From Verrucomicrobiota bacterium (GTDB lineage Bacteria; Verrucomicrobiota; Verrucomicrobiia; Methylacidiphilales; Verrucolacustridaceae): a DNA stretch of 33,824 bases. The DNA lies in contig RHAF01000003.1 in the NCBI GenBank assembly GCA_010028775.1, forward strand, positions 1 through 33,824. The letters are read 5' to 3'. Positions 15,806 to 24,532 of this stretch are shown here, in pieces; within the stretch, counting starts at the first letter, position 1; each line of letters starts with the position of its first letter. The translations under genes and the position numbers were made by a program. Under the pieces are notes generated by a model. The model saw only the letters and a list, made by a program, of their open reading frames with translations, had not been told where the DNA came from and did not search any database.

Positions 15806-18103
15806 TCATGACAAACGGTCTTGGAACTTCTTTTTACCGATTAAGAGGCGGAGGCTGTTGAGTACCACCACCACGGTGCTTCCCTCGTGCCCCGCCACCC
15901 CGGCGGTGAGCGGAATGGCCGCTCCCAAGGCAGCCAGCACCAGAACTGCGATGGTCCCCAAGGAAATAAAGAGATTCTGGGTGATGATTCTTCTGGTTCT
16001 GCGACTCAAATCAAAAGCCTCGGCAAAACTCTCCAACCGATCCCGCATCAGAATGATGTCCGACTCCGCCAATGCCGCCCCCGTACCCCTGGCTCCCATG
16101 GCCACACCGATTTCCGCCGCCGCCAGGCTTGGGGCGTCATTCACCCCATCGCCCACCATCGCCACTTTTTCCCCCTGGGCCGACCACTCCCGGATGGCCG
16201 CCACTTTGTCGCCCGGGTGCAATCCAAAACGAAAATCCCTCAGCCCGACCTCTTCTGCCACATGACGGGCGGCCGCTTCCCGGTCCCCGGTCAGCATTGT
16301 GACCTTAAGCCCCTGCCGCTCCAGCCAATGCAACAAGGGGGCACTACTTTTACGGATCTCATCCGCCAGCAAAAAGCGGCCTCGAACCTTCCCGGCCTCA
16401 TAAAAAACCTCCGTCACCCCCGGCGGGGGAGCAGGGATCTCACGGGTCCAACCTGTGTCCTGAAGAAAAGTTCTCCTGCCCAGTCGGCATTCCACCCCCC
16501 GCGAGGTCTTGCCTCTGACCCCTCCCCCCGTCGCGGAGGAAAACTCCGCAAGGGCCTCACCCTGGATTCCTCTTCGCTTCGCTTCCCGCACAATGGCCAG
16601 CGAAACGGGATGCAAGGACTCCGTGGCCAAGGCGACCGCGCCCTGCAACAAATCCTGCTCGCTGCAGCTCCTCTGGGTCTCCAAACCCAAGACCTTCATT
16701 TCACCGGTGGTCAGGGTTCCCGTTTTGTCCAAAGCCACACGCCGGATTCCACCCAGCCTTTCCATCGGGCTTCCCCCTCGAAAAAGAATCCCACGCCTGG
16801 CCCCGGCGGCGATTCCTGCCAAAATGGCGGAAGGGATGGAGAGAACCAGTGCGCAAGGTGAGGCAACCACCAGCAGGGTCATGGTCTGGTAAAAAGCACG
16901 GTTGATGCAGGATCTCTGCCATCCTCCCATTCCCCACCAGACAAAAAACATCGTCAGGCTCAACCCGAGGATGACTTGGGTATAGCGGGTGCCGAATCGG
17001 TCGGTGAACCTCTGGGCCGGAGCCTTCTGTTCCTGGGCCTCGCGGATCAGGCGGAGCACGCCCTCCAGAGCGCTCTCCTTGGCTTTCCGCAGTACTTTCA
17101 GGTCAACCCGGCCCCACAGGTTTAACGTTCCGGCCAGCACCATGGAGCCGATCTCCTTGTCCACCGCCACCGACTCGCCGGTCAGGCTGGATTCGTCGGC
17201 GCTTGTCCGACCCTCGATCACCTCCGCATCCACCGGAAATCCGTCCCCGGGCTTGACCCGCACGATCATTCCGGGATCGAGTTGGTCAACGGGCACCTCT
17301 TTTTCCTGGCCATCGGGCATGACCCGGATGGCCTCCCTCGGAGCCGTCTTAAACAATCCGGCTAGCTCTCTTTCCGTACGGTAGGCCGCCAACTCCTCCA
17401 ACGCCCCGCTCAACGAAAAGAGAAATAGAAGTAAGGCTCCCTCCTCCAGGTGTCCGACCGCCGCCGCACCGGCCGCCACGGCCAACATCAGGAAATGGAT
17501 GTCCAAAACCCCGCCACGAATCTTGTGCCACACCTCTTCCGCGGTTTTCCAACCACCCGCCAAATAGGCCACTAGGAAAGCGAGGTTGCCCACCCATCCC
17601 CCCATCCTCCACCCAAGCAAGCCGCTCAGACCGCAGGCCAATGCCAATGCTAAGGGTACTTTCCACTTCTTGCCGGCTCCGACCACCGAGGGGAGTTGCC
17701 GAACCTCAAGTTTCACCCCACTCAACATCCTCCAAAGCCAGAATTTGGGGGCCGTGGGACAGCTTTCCCTCTCCAATACAATCTTTTCCCCATCCCTGCG
17801 TATCATTACCCCCTCATGCCACTCCCCGTCCAAAAGCCTCCCGCAGGTGTCGCAACGTGGCGATTTGGCGTCCCAGCGACACACGCTGGCTCCTTGCAGG
17901 GATTGCACGGCCTGGGCCACCTCCACCCCGGCCCTTTCTCCCACCACCTTGCCGGCCGTTGCGTATTCCAACCGCCCCTCGTGAAAGGACACGGAAACCG
18001 CACGCAAATCACCCGAGGAACCCAGGACGTGGGCCAGGGCGTCCAAGCCACAGTTCTTTATGCAAATCTGATGCACGGGGGTAGCGTAACCCCAACAACT
18101 CAT
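15806..18103 (-). CDS. P1B-type heavy-metal ATPase (P1B-4-like)
   Basis: A 765-residue metal-transporting ATPase of the inner membrane. It has the actuator motif SLTGES, the phosphorylation site DKTGTLTTGE, the nucleotide-binding HP dipeptide in ESLHPVSLA, and the hinge MVGDGVNDAPSLA. The membrane metal site reads SPC (VVASPCALVLSIPSA) instead of CPC, and a late helix contains AGHEGST; SPC with HEG(G/S)T marks the P1B-4 group, reported to export Co, Zn or Fe. The first ~125 residues are Cys-rich (CIKNC, CDTCG) and look like a degenerate HMA domain plus an extra CxxC segment. The start is ATG at 18103. It diverges from gcvP and is followed by adk and fmt. Confidence 0.93.
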   Translation of the reverse strand: MSCWGYATPVHQICIKNCGLDALAHVLGSSGDLRAVSVSFHEGRLEYATAGKVVGERAGVEVAQAVQSLQGASVCRWDAKSPRCDTCGRLLDGEWHEGVMIRRDGEKIVLERESCPTAPKFWLWRMLSGVKLEVRQLPSVVGAGKKWKVPLALALACGLSGLLGWRMGGWVGNLAFLVAYLAGGWKTAEEVWHKIRGGVLDIHFLMLAVAAGAAAVGHLEEGALLLFLFSLSGALEELAAYRTERELAGLFKTAPREAIRVMPDGQEKEVPVDQLDPGMIVRVKPGDGFPVDAEVIEGRTSADESSLTGESVAVDKEIGSMVLAGTLNLWGRVDLKVLRKAKESALEGVLRLIREAQEQKAPAQRFTDRFGTRYTQVILGLSLTMFFVWWGMGGWQRSCINRAFYQTMTLLVVASPCALVLSIPSAILAGIAAGARRGILFRGGSPMERLGGIRRVALDKTGTLTTGEMKVLGLETQRSCSEQDLLQGAVALATESLHPVSLAIVREAKRRGIQGEALAEFSSATGGGVRGKTSRGVECRLGRRTFLQDTGWTREIPAPPPGVTEVFYEAGKVRGRFLLADEIRKSSAPLLHWLERQGLKVTMLTGDREAAARHVAEEVGLRDFRFGLHPGDKVAAIREWSAQGEKVAMVGDGVNDAPSLAAAEIGVAMGARGTGAALAESDIILMRDRLESFAEAFDLSRRTRRIITQNLFISLGTIAVLVLAALGAAIPLTAGVAGHEGSTVVVVLNSLRLLIGKKKFQDRLS

Positions 18104-18127
18104 TCACCGCCAACTTTCCCTGCCCCC

Positions 18128-18155
18128 TTGCCAATCCCCTCTCGTCAATTACGAT
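18128..18155 (+). promoter_or_regulatory. Putative gcvP promoter (leaderless layout)
   Basis: TTGCCA (18128-18133), 16-bp spacer, TACGAT (18150-18155) with four of six consensus -10 bases. The -10 ends 6 nt before the GTG start of gcvP, leaving no room for a ribosome binding site, so transcription should begin at or beside the start codon. Confidence 0.45.
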
Positions 18156-18161
18156 TCATGG

Positions 18162-21062
18162 GTGCCTGCCGCAGTGCCCAACGCCAGAACTTCCGTCAAG
18201 GAAACCTCGTCCAAGGATGCGAATGCCGACGGGGATCTTTCTTTTTTGCCACGCCACCTTGGTCCCGACGAAAAGACCCGCAAGGAAATGCTACAAACCC
18301 TTGGACTCGAAAGCCTAGAGGAGCTCGTTGAAAAAGCCGTTCCCGAAGGACTCTTGGCAAAACACCCACCCAAACTTCCCCCAGCCAGATCGGAGGCCCG
18401 GGCCCTTTCCGATTTACAAAGGATTTTTTCCCAAAATCAACCCGTGCGATCCCTCATTGGCTTGGGTTACCACGGAACCATCACACCCCATGTAATCCGG
18501 CGCAATATACTGGAGGACCCAGGTTGGTACTCTGCCTACACCCCGTACCAGCCGGAGATTTCCCAGGGTCGACTGGAAGCCCTGCTTAACTTCCAAACCA
18601 TGATCATCGAACTCACCGGACTGGAGATCGCCAATGCCTCCCTTCTCGACGAAGGCACGGCCGCGGCGGAGGCCGCGTCCCTGGCCCACAACGCCGCACA
18701 GGGCGGTTCCCGCAACACCCTATGGCTTTCCCCCGGACTTCACCCGACCACCCGTGCCGTGGTGATCACCCGGGCGGCGGCCTTGGGATGGAAAATTATC
18801 TCCTCAGAGAGTTTTCCAGAATCCGAATCCACTCATCTCTTCGCCGCCATTCTGGCCTATCCGGAGAGTGACGGACTGCTCGCAGATCCCCGCCCGTCGA
18901 TTCAGAAGATTCAATCTGCCGGGGCACTCTCAATTCTTGTGGCCGACCCCATGGCCCTTCTCCTTTTCACCCCGCCTGGGGAACTGGGCGCCGATATTGC
19001 GGTGGGAAGCACCCAGCGCTTCGGTATCCCCATGGGCTTTGGTGGACCCCACGCAGCCTACCTGGCCACCCGCCTTGCCTATCAAAGGCTTCTCCCAGGG
19101 CGCTTGGTCGGCGTCTCCAAGGACACTTCCGGGCGAACGGCCTATCGCCTCTCCCTGCAAACCCGCGAACAGCACATCCGTCGGGATCGTGCCACCAGCA
19201 ACATCTGCACTGCCCAGGCCCTCCTGGCTTCTATGGCGTCGATGTATGCCATTCACCACGGCCCGGCAGGACTTCGTGCCATCGCCTTGCGGATTCACGG
19301 CCATGCCAGGCGTCTGGCCAAAGAACTGGAAAAACTCGGCCTCACTATCCTGCACCCGTCTTATTTCGACACCCTCCGGATCCGGGGGACTCCATCCGCG
19401 CTGGCCACCACCATCAAAGCCGCACGAGCAGCCCACTATAACTTCCGGATTTTTTCACCAACAGAAATTGGAATCACACTGGACGAACTGACCGATGACG
19501 GGGAAATCGACCGTTTGGTTGGTTTTTTTGGAGGCAAGGGCTCAGGCCCAAGTTCCCCAACCCCCGAGCTTGCGGTCTCCGTCGCCCGCCGAGGCCCAGC
19601 CCTGCGGCATCCTGTTTTCTCCTTGCATGGAAATGAGAACGAGATTCTGAGATATATCCGATCCTTGTCTCATAAGGATCTCACCCCGGCCCAGTCCATG
19701 GTCTCGCTGGGATCCTGCACCATGAAGCTGAACGCCGCCTCCGAACTTGCTCCCCTGGGCTGGGCCTCGGTCACGGACCCCCATCCCTTCGCCCCGGAGG
19801 ATCAGAATTCCGGTTATCGAACAATGATTCACGATCTTGAGAGATGGCTGGGCGAGATTATCGGTTTACCTGCCGTCTCCCTGCAGCCCAATGCCGGCTC
19901 ACAAGGCGAATATGCCGGTCTTCTGGCCATCCGTGCTTGGCAGCACGCCCGTGGCGAGATGGCACGGGATGTATGCCTGATCCCGGTGTCCGCGCACGGC
20001 ACCAACCCCGCCAGTGCAGTTTTAGCCGGCTTTCGCGTGGTCCCGGTGAACTGTGACTCCAAAGGCAACGTCGATCACACGGACTTGGACGCCAAGCTGC
20101 GCGAACACGGTCCAAGGTTGGCCGCCGTAATGGTCACCTACCCATCCACCCACGGGGTTTTTGAGGCCGGCATCCGCGAACTCTGCCAGAAGGTCCATGC
20201 GTCAGGCGGACAGGTCTATATGGATGGGGCCAACCTTAACGCCTTGGTCGGAATCTGCCGCCCCGGGGAATTCGGGATCGATGCCTGTCATCTCAACCTC
20301 CATAAAACTTTTTGCATTCCCCATGGTGGAGGCGGACCTGGCGTGGGTCCGATCGCGGTGGCAGCCCACCTGGCTCCCTACCTTCCCTGCAATCCGGTCC
20401 AGCCCGTCGAACCCGGCCGGGTGGGAGCCGTTGCCTCCGCACCGTATGGAAGCGCCAGCATCCTTGTCATCCCGTGGATGTACCTGGCGATGGTCGGAAC
20501 CCAAGGTCTCTCCCTTTGCACCCGGGTGGCCATTCTCAACGCCAACTATCTCGCTCAACGACTCTCCAAGCACTACCCGATCCTTTATCGGGGAGCCGGC
20601 GGTTGGGTCGCCCACGAGTTCATTGTCGATTTTCGGCCCTTCAAGGCCAGTGCCGGGATCGAGGTCGAGGACATTGCCAAACGGCTGATGGATTACGGGT
20701 TCCACGCACCGACGATGTCGTGGCCGGTCGCTGGCACCCTCATGATCGAGCCCACGGAATCGGAATCCCGGGAGGAGATGGACCGGTTTGCCGATGCCCT
20801 GATTTCCATCCGGCAGGAGATCGCGGAAATCGAGGCAGGACGCATGGATCGCATGAAAAACCCACTCAAAATGGCGCCTCATCCCGCGGCCGATGTTCTT
20901 TCGGATTCATGGAATCGGCCTTACTCCCGCGAAAAAGCCGCCTACCCGGCCCCGTGGACGAGGAAATGGAAATACTGGCCGCCCGTCTCACGCATTGATT
21001 CGGTCCATGGCGACCGGAATCTTGTCTGCTCCTGCCCCTCGGTCTCCGAGTTGGCAAATTGA
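18162..21062 (+). CDS. gcvP: Glycine dehydrogenase (decarboxylating), P-protein of glycine cleavage system
   Basis: The P-protein decarboxylates glycine with PLP and passes the aminomethyl group to the lipoyl arm of H-protein. At 966 residues this is the single-chain form, with both halves (GcvPA- and GcvPB-like) fused. Family landmarks: FLPRHLGPDEKTR at the N-terminus, the PLP site LNLHKTFCIPHGGGGPG with Lys715, and the ending GDRNLVCSCP. The start is a GTG at 18162 without a Shine-Dalgarno sequence; a promoter-like pair ends 6 nt upstream. gcvT and gcvH are not in the window, but lipA, which makes the lipoyl group needed by H-protein, lies next door and converges on gcvP. Confidence 0.97.
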   Translation: MPAAVPNARTSVKETSSKDANADGDLSFLPRHLGPDEKTRKEMLQTLGLESLEELVEKAVPEGLLAKHPPKLPPARSEARALSDLQRIFSQNQPVRSLIGLGYHGTITPHVIRRNILEDPGWYSAYTPYQPEISQGRLEALLNFQTMIIELTGLEIANASLLDEGTAAAEAASLAHNAAQGGSRNTLWLSPGLHPTTRAVVITRAAALGWKIISSESFPESESTHLFAAILAYPESDGLLADPRPSIQKIQSAGALSILVADPMALLLFTPPGELGADIAVGSTQRFGIPMGFGGPHAAYLATRLAYQRLLPGRLVGVSKDTSGRTAYRLSLQTREQHIRRDRATSNICTAQALLASMASMYAIHHGPAGLRAIALRIHGHARRLAKELEKLGLTILHPSYFDTLRIRGTPSALATTIKAARAAHYNFRIFSPTEIGITLDELTDDGEIDRLVGFFGGKGSGPSSPTPELAVSVARRGPALRHPVFSLHGNENEILRYIRSLSHKDLTPAQSMVSLGSCTMKLNAASELAPLGWASVTDPHPFAPEDQNSGYRTMIHDLERWLGEIIGLPAVSLQPNAGSQGEYAGLLAIRAWQHARGEMARDVCLIPVSAHGTNPASAVLAGFRVVPVNCDSKGNVDHTDLDAKLREHGPRLAAVMVTYPSTHGVFEAGIRELCQKVHASGGQVYMDGANLNALVGICRPGEFGIDACHLNLHKTFCIPHGGGGPGVGPIAVAAHLAPYLPCNPVQPVEPGRVGAVASAPYGSASILVIPWMYLAMVGTQGLSLCTRVAILNANYLAQRLSKHYPILYRGAGGWVAHEFIVDFRPFKASAGIEVEDIAKRLMDYGFHAPTMSWPVAGTLMIEPTESESREEMDRFADALISIRQEIAEIEAGRMDRMKNPLKMAPHPAADVLSDSWNRPYSREKAAYPAPWTRKWKYWPPVSRIDSVHGDRNLVCSCPSVSELAN

Positions 21063-21110
21063 TCCCCCCCTTCCTCGTCCTCCCCAATTGGAGGGAATCG
21101 TGTCTGCCTG

Positions 21111-21986
21111 TCAGCTCTTCGTCGATACAGTATCGATCCCCGTATATTTCGCCGACTGCTCCTCCGCATGGTAGGAACTCCGAACCAGCGGTCCGCTTTC
21201 ACAAACCCCGAACCCAAGCGAGAGGGCTCTCTCTTTCCATCGGGCAAACTCTTCCGGGGTGACCCATCGGTCGACCGGCAGGTGCTTGGGAGTCGGCCGC
21301 AGATACTGACCCAAGGTCAGGATATCCACCTTTTCATCCGCCAAATCTCTCAACGTTTCCTCGATTTCCTCCTCTTTTTCCCCGATCCCCAACATGAGTC
21401 CCGTCTTGGTGACAAACCCCCTGGCTTTGGCCCGGCTCAGCACTTCGAGGCTGCGGTCATATTGGGCCTGGACCCGCACGGGCTTTTGTAGCCTGCAGAC
21501 CGTCTCCATGTTGTGGTTCAGGATGTCCGGCGCTGAATCCAACACCGTGTTCAGGCTTTCCTCCCGTCCCCTGAAATCAGGGATGAGCACCTCGATATGG
21601 GTTTCCGGGTTCACATTCCGGACTGCCCGGACAGTACGTGCCCATATCTCGGCGCCCCCATCCGGTAAATCATCTCGGGCTACCGATGTGATGACCGCGT
21701 GTTGAAGTCCCATGATTCGGACAGCATCCGCCACGCGGGCCGGTTCCCCCCAATCCACCGCGCCGGGCTTGCCAGTGGCAATTGCACAAAAGCGGCAACT
21801 CCGCGTGCAGGTTTCACCCAGAATCATGATCGTGGCGGTCCCGCGACTCCAACATTCGCCCAAATTCGGGCAATGGGCACTCTCACAAACCGTGTGCAAC
21901 TGATTGCCTTGCACAAGATTGCGAACTTTTAAATAGCCAGGGCCACCGGGAATCTTGGCTCGCAACCATGGTGGCTTTCTCTCCAT
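21111..21986 (-). CDS. lipA: Lipoyl synthase
   Basis: LipA is a radical-SAM enzyme that inserts two sulfur atoms into octanoyl groups on lipoyl domains. In this 291-residue protein both iron-sulfur clusters are visible: Cys34, Cys39 and Cys45 (CESAHCPNLGEC) for the auxiliary cluster and Cys60, Cys64 and Cys67 (CTRSCRFC) for the SAM cluster. The conserved RSSYHA near the C-terminus supplies the serine that ligates the auxiliary cluster. ATG at 21986 has no ribosome binding site; TAGTTT ends 6 nt upstream. Its products serve GcvH as well as 2-oxoacid dehydrogenases, which fits the neighbouring gcvP. Confidence 0.97.
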   Translation of the reverse strand: MERKPPWLRAKIPGGPGYLKVRNLVQGNQLHTVCESAHCPNLGECWSRGTATIMILGETCTRSCRFCAIATGKPGAVDWGEPARVADAVRIMGLQHAVITSVARDDLPDGGAEIWARTVRAVRNVNPETHIEVLIPDFRGREESLNTVLDSAPDILNHNMETVCRLQKPVRVQAQYDRSLEVLSRAKARGFVTKTGLMLGIGEKEEEIEETLRDLADEKVDILTLGQYLRPTPKHLPVDRWVTPEEFARWKERALSLGFGVCESGPLVRSSYHAEEQSAKYTGIDTVSTKS

Positions 21987-21992
21987 AACTCA

Positions 21993-21998
21993 AAACTA
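21993..21998 (-). promoter_or_regulatory. TAGTTT -10-like box of lipA
   Basis: On the - strand TAGTTT (21998-21993) ends 6 nt before the lipA ATG. The same hexamer occurs 6 nt before clpP and 7 nt before the amylase ATG. No good -35 box is present at the expected distance; a T8 run lies just upstream. Confidence 0.35.
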
Positions 21999-22049
21999 GC
22001 AAAAAAAAGCAACCCACGCACCAAGATCATCCCCCAGAGCATTTCTTAT

Positions 22050-22088
22050 TCACCCTTGTTCACCAACCATTTTCCCATGACAGGGTGA
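22050..22088 (+). repeat. Inverted repeat upstream of porin
   Basis: TCACCCTTGT (22050-22059) can pair with ACAGGGTGA (22080-22088) with one bulged base and a 20-nt loop. It lies just upstream of the predicted porin promoter, in the 143-bp gap between lipA and the porin gene. It could be an operator; no regulator is identified. Confidence 0.3.
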
Positions 22089-22092
22089 GGGA

Positions 22093-22121
22093 TTGGTACC
22101 ACAACGCTTTCCATTGATTCT
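22093..22121 (+). promoter_or_regulatory. Putative porin promoter
   Basis: TTGGTA (22093-22098), 17-bp spacer, GATTCT (22116-22121), ending 8 nt before the ATG at 22130. No Shine-Dalgarno sequence is present, so the message may be leaderless or nearly so. Confidence 0.42.
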
Positions 22122-22129
22122 CTACGAAC

Positions 22130-23782
22130 ATGCTCAGTCGATTCTCCCATGTATTCCGAGGGCTTTTGCTGGCTGCTTTTTTACTGCAATGCGGCTCATA
22201 TGGTCTGCAGGCCATGGATGATGAGACAGCGAAAACCATCGCGGATCTCAAGTCACAGGTCCAAACATTGATCGAAGAGGTCAAAAAACTAAAGAATCAG
22301 GAAAGTGGGGGTCCCTCAGTCTCCCGACTGCGCACACCTTCAGAGGAACCGGTCAAGCCCACCACCATCCGTCCGCACCCTATTGGTTATACTCCTTTTT
22401 TAACTCCCAAAATGTCTTCACCACCCCAAAAAGAACCCCTCCTTTCCCCGGAGGCCAAAGAACAACCCACCATGGAACAACCCGTCGAGGGAACCACGGA
22501 ATTTGCACCCAGATCAGAACAGCAGCCCCGCATGGATCTTCCGATGGTCGACATCTCAGAGAAGGGCATGATTTTTCGATCGCAAGATAACCACCACCTG
22601 ATTCGGCTGGGCGGATTGCTGCAACTCGACGATCGGCAGTTCGTCGATCCGGGAACCTCGGATATGTCCAAGTTTCTTGTCCGCCGGGCCCGACCCTATG
22701 CGTCCGGCTACTTTTACGATGACTGGGAATACCGGTTTGCACCGGAATTCGCGCTCTCCTCCCCTAACGCCACCACGTACTCCACAACCATTGCCGATGC
22801 CTTTATTAATTTTGATACCTTGGAGGAAATCCAGGTACAGGCTGGCAAATTCACCGTTCCATTGGGTCTGGAAATGCTGACTCCGGTGGCGTTTATTCCC
22901 TTCGCCGAACGCTCTCTCACCTCCAACCTTATCCCCAACCGGGATTTGGGCGTGATGGCACACGGGATTCTTTTCGACGAGAAATTGTCCTGGGCGGCTA
23001 TGGTGGGATCGGGAGCTCGGAATGACACGGTGCAAAGCGGTTTGGACTACGGAACCGGTCCCGTGGGTTACTTTCGCTTGTTTTGTCAGCCTTTTCGCAA
23101 CGAATCAGAAGTGCCAGAAGAGCTTCATGGCCTTCACTTCGGAGTCGGAGGCAGCATTGGCTGGCAGACGCAAAACCAGTCCATTAGTTCTTCCAACCTT
23201 TTCCAAAATTACAGCACGGACGGCGGCAACACCTTTCTGTCTTTCCCCAATGGCCTCGGAGTGCAGGGGGAAGTTTGGCGAATCAGCCCACAACTCTACT
23301 TTGAGAACGGCCCTATTTCAGTTTGGGGGGAATTCACCGCCGAACAGCAAGGGGTCGACACAGCTGGCATCTACGGTTCGTCCGGGGGGGGCTTTACCAA
23401 TTACCAGACCACAGCTTGGGATGTGGAAGTGGATTGGGTCATCACCGGGGAACCCTGCTCACTTGGGGGAATTGTTCCTCAAAAGCCGCTCGATTTCTCC
23501 ACCGGGGATATCGGAGCATGGGAGCTCGCCTTTCGTTACGATGGTTTGGCCGCCGGAGCCAACATGTTTCGACCGGTGGCTGAAGGCGGGATGGGTATCT
23601 CCCCGATAAGCAACGCGACCGGCGTCAACGGAGCTTCCGTCGCCCTCAACTGGTACCCCAATCGCATCATTCGGCTCGGGGTCACGTTCGAATACAACGC
23701 CTTCACCGGTGGAGGGGCACCCAACACGGTCGTGGAAAACAATGAGCTCGGCTTCATTACGCGACTACAACTGTTTTACTAA
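22130..23782 (+). CDS. Phosphate-selective porin O/P-type outer membrane porin
   Basis: A 550-residue outer-membrane beta-barrel protein. It has a signal peptide (a hydrophobic run to about residue 29), a short predicted coiled coil (DLKSQVQTLIEEVKKLKNQE) that may trimerise or contact peptidoglycan, and a Pro-rich linker. From about residue 155 the barrel follows, with the OprO/OprP signature FLVRRARPYASGYFYDDWEYRFAPEF and QAGKFTVPLGLEML. The final residues LGFITRLQLFY alternate and end in an aromatic residue, as expected for BAM recognition. Anion or phosphate selectivity is the family assignment, not proven here. A carbonic anhydrase gene with its own signal peptide follows after 41 bp. Confidence 0.9.
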   Translation: MLSRFSHVFRGLLLAAFLLQCGSYGLQAMDDETAKTIADLKSQVQTLIEEVKKLKNQESGGPSVSRLRTPSEEPVKPTTIRPHPIGYTPFLTPKMSSPPQKEPLLSPEAKEQPTMEQPVEGTTEFAPRSEQQPRMDLPMVDISEKGMIFRSQDNHHLIRLGGLLQLDDRQFVDPGTSDMSKFLVRRARPYASGYFYDDWEYRFAPEFALSSPNATTYSTTIADAFINFDTLEEIQVQAGKFTVPLGLEMLTPVAFIPFAERSLTSNLIPNRDLGVMAHGILFDEKLSWAAMVGSGARNDTVQSGLDYGTGPVGYFRLFCQPFRNESEVPEELHGLHFGVGGSIGWQTQNQSISSSNLFQNYSTDGGNTFLSFPNGLGVQGEVWRISPQLYFENGPISVWGEFTAEQQGVDTAGIYGSSGGGFTNYQTTAWDVEVDWVITGEPCSLGGIVPQKPLDFSTGDIGAWELAFRYDGLAAGANMFRPVAEGGMGISPISNATGVNGASVALNWYPNRIIRLGVTFEYNAFTGGGAPNTVVENNELGFITRLQLFY

Positions 23783-23823
23783 AGATCTCTTGTTTCGGTC
23801 GTTTCTCCCGCTTGAGTTTCTAA

Positions 23824-24486
23824 ATGAAGCATGCCTTGAAATTGAATCTGGCCCTGATTTCATGGATTGCCGTTTCCCTTTCCCAAGCCGGGATTCCCGC
23901 AGGAAAAGCCCGTTCCACTTTGGAGGCAGGCAACCTGCGTTTTGTTGAGGGGAAAGCTTTGGCCCACTCTTGGCAAAAAGGCACGGTAGCCAAAACGGGT
24001 GCTCTCGGACAAACACCCGCAGTCGCCGTCCTGACCTGTGCTGACTCCCGCACCCCGCCTGAGTTGATTTTCGACATGGGGGTGGGTGACCTTTTTGTCT
24101 GCCGTAATGCGGGTGGTTTTGACACCCCGGAGGTCAATGCCACGTTCGAATACGGTGTGGCCGCCCTTGGGGTGCATACCATCCTTGTTCTGGGTCACTC
24201 GAAATGTGGCGCCATCACCGCCACCCTCGAGGGCAAGCCCGTTCCCGGAAATATTTCTCTCTTAACCAAATCCCTCCGACCCGGAATTGAAAAGATCCTT
24301 CAGGATCACACCGACCTGTCCAAGGAGGATCAACTGAACCACGCTGTCGAAGCTCTCGTTCGCTATCAGATGCTTGAACTCATCAAAAACAGTGAACTCC
24401 TGCGAAAAGCGACGGCCGATGGCAAACTGCAGGTCATCGGAGCCGTTTACGATGTGGAAACAGGCCGGGTTCGTTTCCTAGATTAA
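23824..24486 (+). CDS. Exported beta-class carbonic anhydrase
   Basis: Beta-carbonic anhydrases interconvert CO2 and bicarbonate at a zinc ion. The 220-residue protein has Cys72, Asp74 and Arg76 in LTCADSRTPPE, then His125 and Cys128 in LGHSKCGA, a full set of zinc ligands plus the Asp-Arg dyad. The N-terminus (MKHALKLNLALISWIAVSLSQA) is a clear signal peptide, so the enzyme should be periplasmic. Exported beta-type enzymes exist but are less usual than periplasmic alpha-type ones. It lies 41 bp behind the porin gene with no evident terminator between, suggesting one transcript. No strong promoter or ribosome binding site is seen before the ATG. Confidence 0.93.
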   Translation: MKHALKLNLALISWIAVSLSQAGIPAGKARSTLEAGNLRFVEGKALAHSWQKGTVAKTGALGQTPAVAVLTCADSRTPPELIFDMGVGDLFVCRNAGGFDTPEVNATFEYGVAALGVHTILVLGHSKCGAITATLEGKPVPGNISLLTKSLRPGIEKILQDHTDLSKEDQLNHAVEALVRYQMLELIKNSELLRKATADGKLQVIGAVYDVETGRVRFLD

Positions 24487-24520
24487 CAGCTCTCCGCTCG
24501 TTTCCCCATCCCGATAAGGC

Positions 24521-24526
24521 TACCCT
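24521..24526 (+). promoter_or_regulatory. TACCCT -10-like box of U32-family gene
   Basis: TACCCT ends 6 nt before the ATG at 24533, the intervening bases being six G residues placed too close to the start codon to act as a ribosome binding site. No clear -35 box is found. Confidence 0.3.
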
Positions 24527-24532
24527 GGGGGG

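Noticed and set aside
15887-16861. 324-aa ORF on the + strand
   Set aside because: Antisense to the P-type ATPase, rich in Pro, Arg and Gln as expected of a GC-rich shadow frame.
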